NCBI GenBank assembly: GCA_017620115.1
Contig: JAFZRB010000175.1
Location: forward strand, 1-15,954
Length of the DNA: 15,954 nucleotides
Reading direction: 5' to 3'
From: Clostridia bacterium
GTDB lineage: Bacteria > Bacillota > Clostridia > Christensenellales > Aristaeellaceae
Of this stretch, positions 13,583 through 15,954 are shown piece by piece. The notes under the pieces were generated by a model. The model was not told the DNA's origin. It did no database searches and saw only the letters and a program-made list of their open reading frames with translations. The translations under genes and the position numbers were made by a program. How positions within the stretch are numbered: the first letter of the stretch is position 1; the number at the start of each line of letters is the position of its first letter.

Positions 13583-14068
13583 ATGGATGACCAAAGAGCG
13601 AAATTTGCAGAGCTTGAAAAGCTCATTGCAGATCACAAGGACCAGCCAGGCGCGCTGATGCCCGTCCTGCAGGGCGCGCAGGCTATCTTCGGCTGCGTAT
13701 CGGAGGATGTGCAGAAGTTCATTGCCGAGGGCCTGGGTGTCACTCTGGCTGAAGTTTACGGCGTTGCCACCTTCTACGCTCAGTTCTCCCTCCATCCCAA
13801 GGGGAAATACCTGATCAGCGTTTGCCTGGGAACGGCCTGCTATGTCAAGGGCAGCCAGAGCGTTCTGGATCGCCTGAGCAAGCTGCTTGACATCCCGGTG
13901 GGCGGAACCACTCCCGACGGCAAGTTTACCCTTGAAGCGACCCGCTGCCTGGGCGCCTGCGGCCTGGCTCCCGTTATGATGATCAACGGCAAGGTGTACG
14001 GCCGCCTGACGCCCGACGTCGTCCCCGGCATCATCGAACAGTATAAGAACGACGAGGTCGAAGCGTGA
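13583..14068 (+). CDS. hydC: NuoE/HydC-like [2Fe-2S] subunit of NAD-linked hydrogenase
   Basis: A 161-residue protein of the 24-kDa NuoE family, the thioredoxin-fold [2Fe-2S] subunit that passes electrons to or from the flavin subunit. The four cluster ligands are C81 and C86 (CLGTAC) and C122 and C126 (CLGAC). EVYGVATFYAQF at 57-68 is the conserved helix of the family. It is the first gene after the strong promoter at 13497-13525 and is followed by an ATPase-like gene, a small ferredoxin gene and the hydB/nuoF-like gene, the usual order of clostridial electron-bifurcating hydrogenase operons. Its end overlaps the next GTG by 4 bases. Codons here and in the genes after it use more T-ending choices (GGT, GTT, GCT) than the genes to the left, as expected for high expression. 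A formate-dehydrogenase-linked NuoE is the alternative. Confidence 0.92.
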   Translation: MDDQRAKFAELEKLIADHKDQPGALMPVLQGAQAIFGCVSEDVQKFIAEGLGVTLAEVYGVATFYAQFSLHPKGKYLISVCLGTACYVKGSQSVLDRLSKLLDIPVGGTTPDGKFTLEATRCLGACGLAPVMMINGKVYGRLTPDVVPGIIEQYKNDEVEA

Positions 14069-14619
14069 AAGAGATAGCCCTGCACCTGCTGGACATCGTT
14101 CAGAACAGCGTGAAGGCGAACGCTTCCCATGTGGACATCGGCTTCGAGCTGGATGCCGGAGGCGTTCTGACCATGTCCGTGAAGGATGACGGCTGCGGCA
14201 TGACGAAGGAGTTCGTCGAGCGGGTTTCAAGCCCCTTTGTGACAACCCGCACCACGCGCAAGGTGGGCCTGGGCATACCCCTTTTGATGCAGAACGCCAT
14301 GCAGTCCGGCGGGAAGGTCGAGATCGAGAGCGAACCGGGCAAAGGCACGACCATCCGGGCCACCTTCCACGTCAGCTCCATCGACTGCCTGCCGCTGGGC
14401 GATCTGGCTTCCACCATGGCGACCATTATCATGGGCAGTCCGGATAAGCCCGAGTTTTCCCTGCGCTGCGCTTCCCCCGCCGGCGAGATGAGTTTCTCGA
14501 CCGAGGAGATCCGCCCCATGCTGGAAGGCGTGTCTCTGGCGGAACCGGACGTTGTGCAATGGATCCAGCAATCATTACAGGAAGAAATTGAACCTATTTT
14601 AGGAGGGATCATGCGATGA
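14065..14619 (+). CDS. Histidine-kinase-type ATPase (HATPase) of the hydrogenase operon
   Basis: A 184-residue protein with an N-terminal GHKL ATP-binding domain (about 1-105) and a C-terminal region (about 106-184) without a recognised domain. The N-box is around D10-N14 (LDIVQNSVKANA), the G1 box DDGCGM lies at 41-46, the G2-like TRKVGLGIPL at 64-73, and GKGTTI at 92-97. There is no His-phosphotransfer or sensor domain, so it is not a full two-component kinase. Homologous ATPases commonly sit between the nuoE- and nuoF-like genes of clostridial hydrogenase operons; their role is unknown. The start is a GTG overlapping the hydC-like stop by 4 bases, with GAGG about 8 bases upstream. Its own stop overlaps the next ATG by 4 bases, so the three genes are tightly coupled. 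Confidence 0.88.
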   Translation: MKEIALHLLDIVQNSVKANASHVDIGFELDAGGVLTMSVKDDGCGMTKEFVERVSSPFVTTRTTRKVGLGIPLLMQNAMQSGGKVEIESEPGKGTTIRATFHVSSIDCLPLGDLASTMATIIMGSPDKPEFSLRCASPAGEMSFSTEEIRPMLEGVSLAEPDVVQWIQQSLQEEIEPILGGIMR

Positions 14620-14993
14620 AATCTTTGGCAGAGCTGGAAGCTATCCGCAAGGCAACGCTTTCCAGGATCAACGTGCGCACTGAGGAAAAGAGCGATGCGA
14701 CCCGTGTGGTCATCGGCATGGCGACCTGCGGCATCGCGGCCGGCGCGCGCCCTGTTATGCTGTCCTTCATGGATGAGATCCAGAAGCGCCAGCTGGCGCA
14801 CGTGACCGTCTCCCAGACCGGATGCGTCGGCATGTGCCGTCTGGAGCCGATGGTCGACGTCATCGTGCCCGGCAAGGAAAAAGTCACTTATGTGCACGTA
14901 AAGCCCGACATGGTGCCGCGTATCGTCGCTGAGCACATTGTCAACGGACGTCCCGTGCAGGAATACACCATTGGCGCTGTTGAGAACGCTTGA
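14616..14993 (+). CDS. Small thioredoxin-like [2Fe-2S] ferredoxin
   Basis: A 125-residue protein of the thioredoxin-like [2Fe-2S] ferredoxin family, presumed to carry electrons within the hydrogenase complex. The cysteines are C38 (MATCGIAAGARP), C70 and C74 (TGCVGMC). The first cysteine of the usual pair, C11 in the N-terminal domain of the HydB-like protein, aligns with I33, so only three of four ligands are visible. Similar three-Cys proteins occur in other clostridial hydrogenase operons, so this is probably a family trait. The C-terminal VKPDMVPRIVAEHIVNGRPV closely resembles the same region of the HydB-like protein (VKPENVDEIVTEHLLKGRKV), indicating common origin. AGGAGG lies 9 bases before the ATG. 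It is coupled to the ATPase gene by a 4-base overlap and lies 18 bases before the next gene. Confidence 0.88.
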   Translation: MKSLAELEAIRKATLSRINVRTEEKSDATRVVIGMATCGIAAGARPVMLSFMDEIQKRQLAHVTVSQTGCVGMCRLEPMVDVIVPGKEKVTYVHVKPDMVPRIVAEHIVNGRPVQEYTIGAVENA

Positions 14994-15011
14994 TCGGAGG
15001 ATTAGAGAAGC

Positions 15012-15954
15012 ATGGATATTTATCGCGCACATGTACTGGTCTGCGGTGGTACTGGCTGTTCCTCTTCCGGTTCCGCAACGCTGATTGAACGCTTCGAGCA
15101 GAAGATCGCGGAAAACGGTCTGGAGAAGGAAGTCAAGGTCATTCGCACAGGTTGCTTTGGTCTCTGCGAGGCCGGCCCTGTCGTTATCGTCTATCCGGAC
15201 GGCACTTTCTACAGCCGCGTGAAGCCCGAGAACGTGGATGAAATCGTCACTGAGCACCTGCTCAAGGGCCGCAAGGTGGAGCATCTGGTGTACACCGATC
15301 ATGCCACGAAGGAGCAGAACGCTGAGAAAGCTCTGGAGGATATCAACTTCTACAAGCATCAGATGCGCATCGCGCTGCGCAACTGCGGCGTGATCGACCC
15401 CGAGAACATCGACGAATATCTGGCCATGGACGGCTACCGCGCGCTGGAAAAGGCCCTGACCTCCATGACCCGCGAAGAGGTCATCGACGAAGTGCTGAAG
15501 TCCGGCCTGCGCGGCCGCGGCGGCGCCGGTTTCCCCACCGGCAAGAAGTGGCAGTTCGCTTATAACAGCGTGAGCGATCAGAAGTACGTATGCTGCAACG
15601 CCGACGAAGGCGACCCCGGCGCGTTCATGGACCGCTCCATCCTTGAGGGCGACCCGCACGCCGTCATCGAGGCCATGGCCATCGCCGGCTATGCCATCGG
15701 CGCCAGCGAAGGCTACATCTACGTCCGCGCCGAGTATCCCATCGCCGTGAAGCGTCTGCAGGTTGCCATCAGCCAGGCCGAAGATTACGGCCTGCTGGGC
15801 GACGACATCCTGGGCACCGGCTTCAAGTTCCATCTCTCCATCCGCCTGGGCGCCGGCGCGTTCGTCTGCGGCGAGGAGACCGCGCTGATGCACTCCATCG
15901 AGGGCAAGCGCGGCGAGCCGACCACCCGTCCTCCGTTCCCGGCGGTCAAGGGCC
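15012..15954 (+). CDS. hydB: NuoF/HydB-like NADH- and FMN-binding hydrogenase subunit (3' end missing)
   Basis: The first 314 residues of a NuoF/HydB protein, the flavin subunit where electrons from NAD(H) and ferredoxin meet. An N-terminal thioredoxin-like [2Fe-2S] domain has C11 and C16 (CGGTGC) and C48 and C52 (CFGLC). The NuoF core follows: the glycine-rich GLRGRGGAGFPTGKKW at 165-180, NADEGDPGAFMDR at 196-208, and GAGAFVCGEETAL near 280-292 with RGEPTTRPPFPA after it, together forming the FMN and NADH sites. Full-length relatives run to about 600 residues with further FeS motifs, so roughly half is missing. GGAGG ends 11 bases before the ATG at 15012. This gene is the fourth of its operon; a catalytic [FeFe] hydrogenase gene (hydA) is expected next, outside the window. 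Confidence 0.94.
   Translation, partial: MDIYRAHVLVCGGTGCSSSGSATLIERFEQKIAENGLEKEVKVIRTGCFGLCEAGPVVIVYPDGTFYSRVKPENVDEIVTEHLLKGRKVEHLVYTDHATKEQNAEKALEDINFYKHQMRIALRNCGVIDPENIDEYLAMDGYRALEKALTSMTREEVIDEVLKSGLRGRGGAGFPTGKKWQFAYNSVSDQKYVCCNADEGDPGAFMDRSILEGDPHAVIEAMAIAGYAIGASEGYIYVRAEYPIAVKRLQVAISQAEDYGLLGDDILGTGFKFHLSIRLGAGAFVCGEETALMHSIEGKRGEPTTRPPFPAVKG

Noticed and set aside
14100..15893. A 597-codon open frame on the - strand opposite the ATPase, ferredoxin and hydB-like genes
   Set aside because: It is the antisense shadow of three well-supported genes with clear motifs. Its translation is rich in His, Ala, Asp and Val with no recognisable domain, as expected from reversed GC-rich codons.

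Overview
The window looks like a chromosomal segment of a GC-rich, endospore-forming anaerobic Firmicute of the class Clostridia. Three things point there: a complete gerA-type spore germinant receptor operon, a clostridial-type diaminopimelate decarboxylase, and the start of an NAD-linked, multi-subunit [FeFe]-hydrogenase operon. The order or genus cannot be fixed from the sequence alone. Genes are tightly packed; no gene-free stretch exceeds about 210 bases. I see no tRNA, rRNA, CRISPR array, insertion sequence or integrase.

Layout. (1) 2-907, + strand: the 3' part of a surface-protein gene with a long Pro/Thr linker and three tandem His/Cys modules, ending at a strong hairpin shared with the convergent gene cluster. 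(2) 977-5487, - strand: murJ (lipid II flippase), lysA (diaminopimelate decarboxylase), a YdcF/DUF218 membrane protein and an inositol-monophosphatase-like enzyme, read in that order from a sigma-A-like promoter at 5547-5575. At least the first two concern cell-wall or lysine metabolism. (3) 5604-9194, - strand: gerA-gerB-gerC with overlapping ends, behind a good sigma-G-like promoter at 9228-9256. (4) 9195-9363: divergent control region with the sigma-G-like promoter on the - strand and a sigma-A-like promoter on the + strand. (5) 9364-13377, + strand: an UlaG-like metallo-hydrolase, then a five-gene set: DRTGG protein, RsbW-like ATPase, [FeFe]-hydrogenase-like iron-sulfur protein, second DRTGG protein, PHP phosphoesterase. 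(6) 13378-13582: control region with a Rex-box-like site, a near-consensus extended -10 promoter and a 5' leader hairpin. (7) 13583-15954, + strand: hydC/nuoE-like gene, histidine-kinase-type ATPase, small thioredoxin-like [2Fe-2S] ferredoxin and hydB/nuoF-like gene, which runs off the end of the window.

How the parts may work together. Region 7 encodes the NADH/diaphorase side of an electron-bifurcating hydrogenase; the catalytic hydA gene is expected just past the right edge. Region 5 carries a second hydrogenase-like protein that keeps the four presumed H-cluster cysteines but has alanine at the usual proton-transfer cysteine. This is the pattern of sensory-type (HydS-like) hydrogenases. 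Its neighbours are typical signalling domains, so the most attractive reading is a redox/H2 sensing module placed before the metabolic hydrogenase operon, with NADH/NAD+ control through Rex at the second promoter. That functional link is inference.
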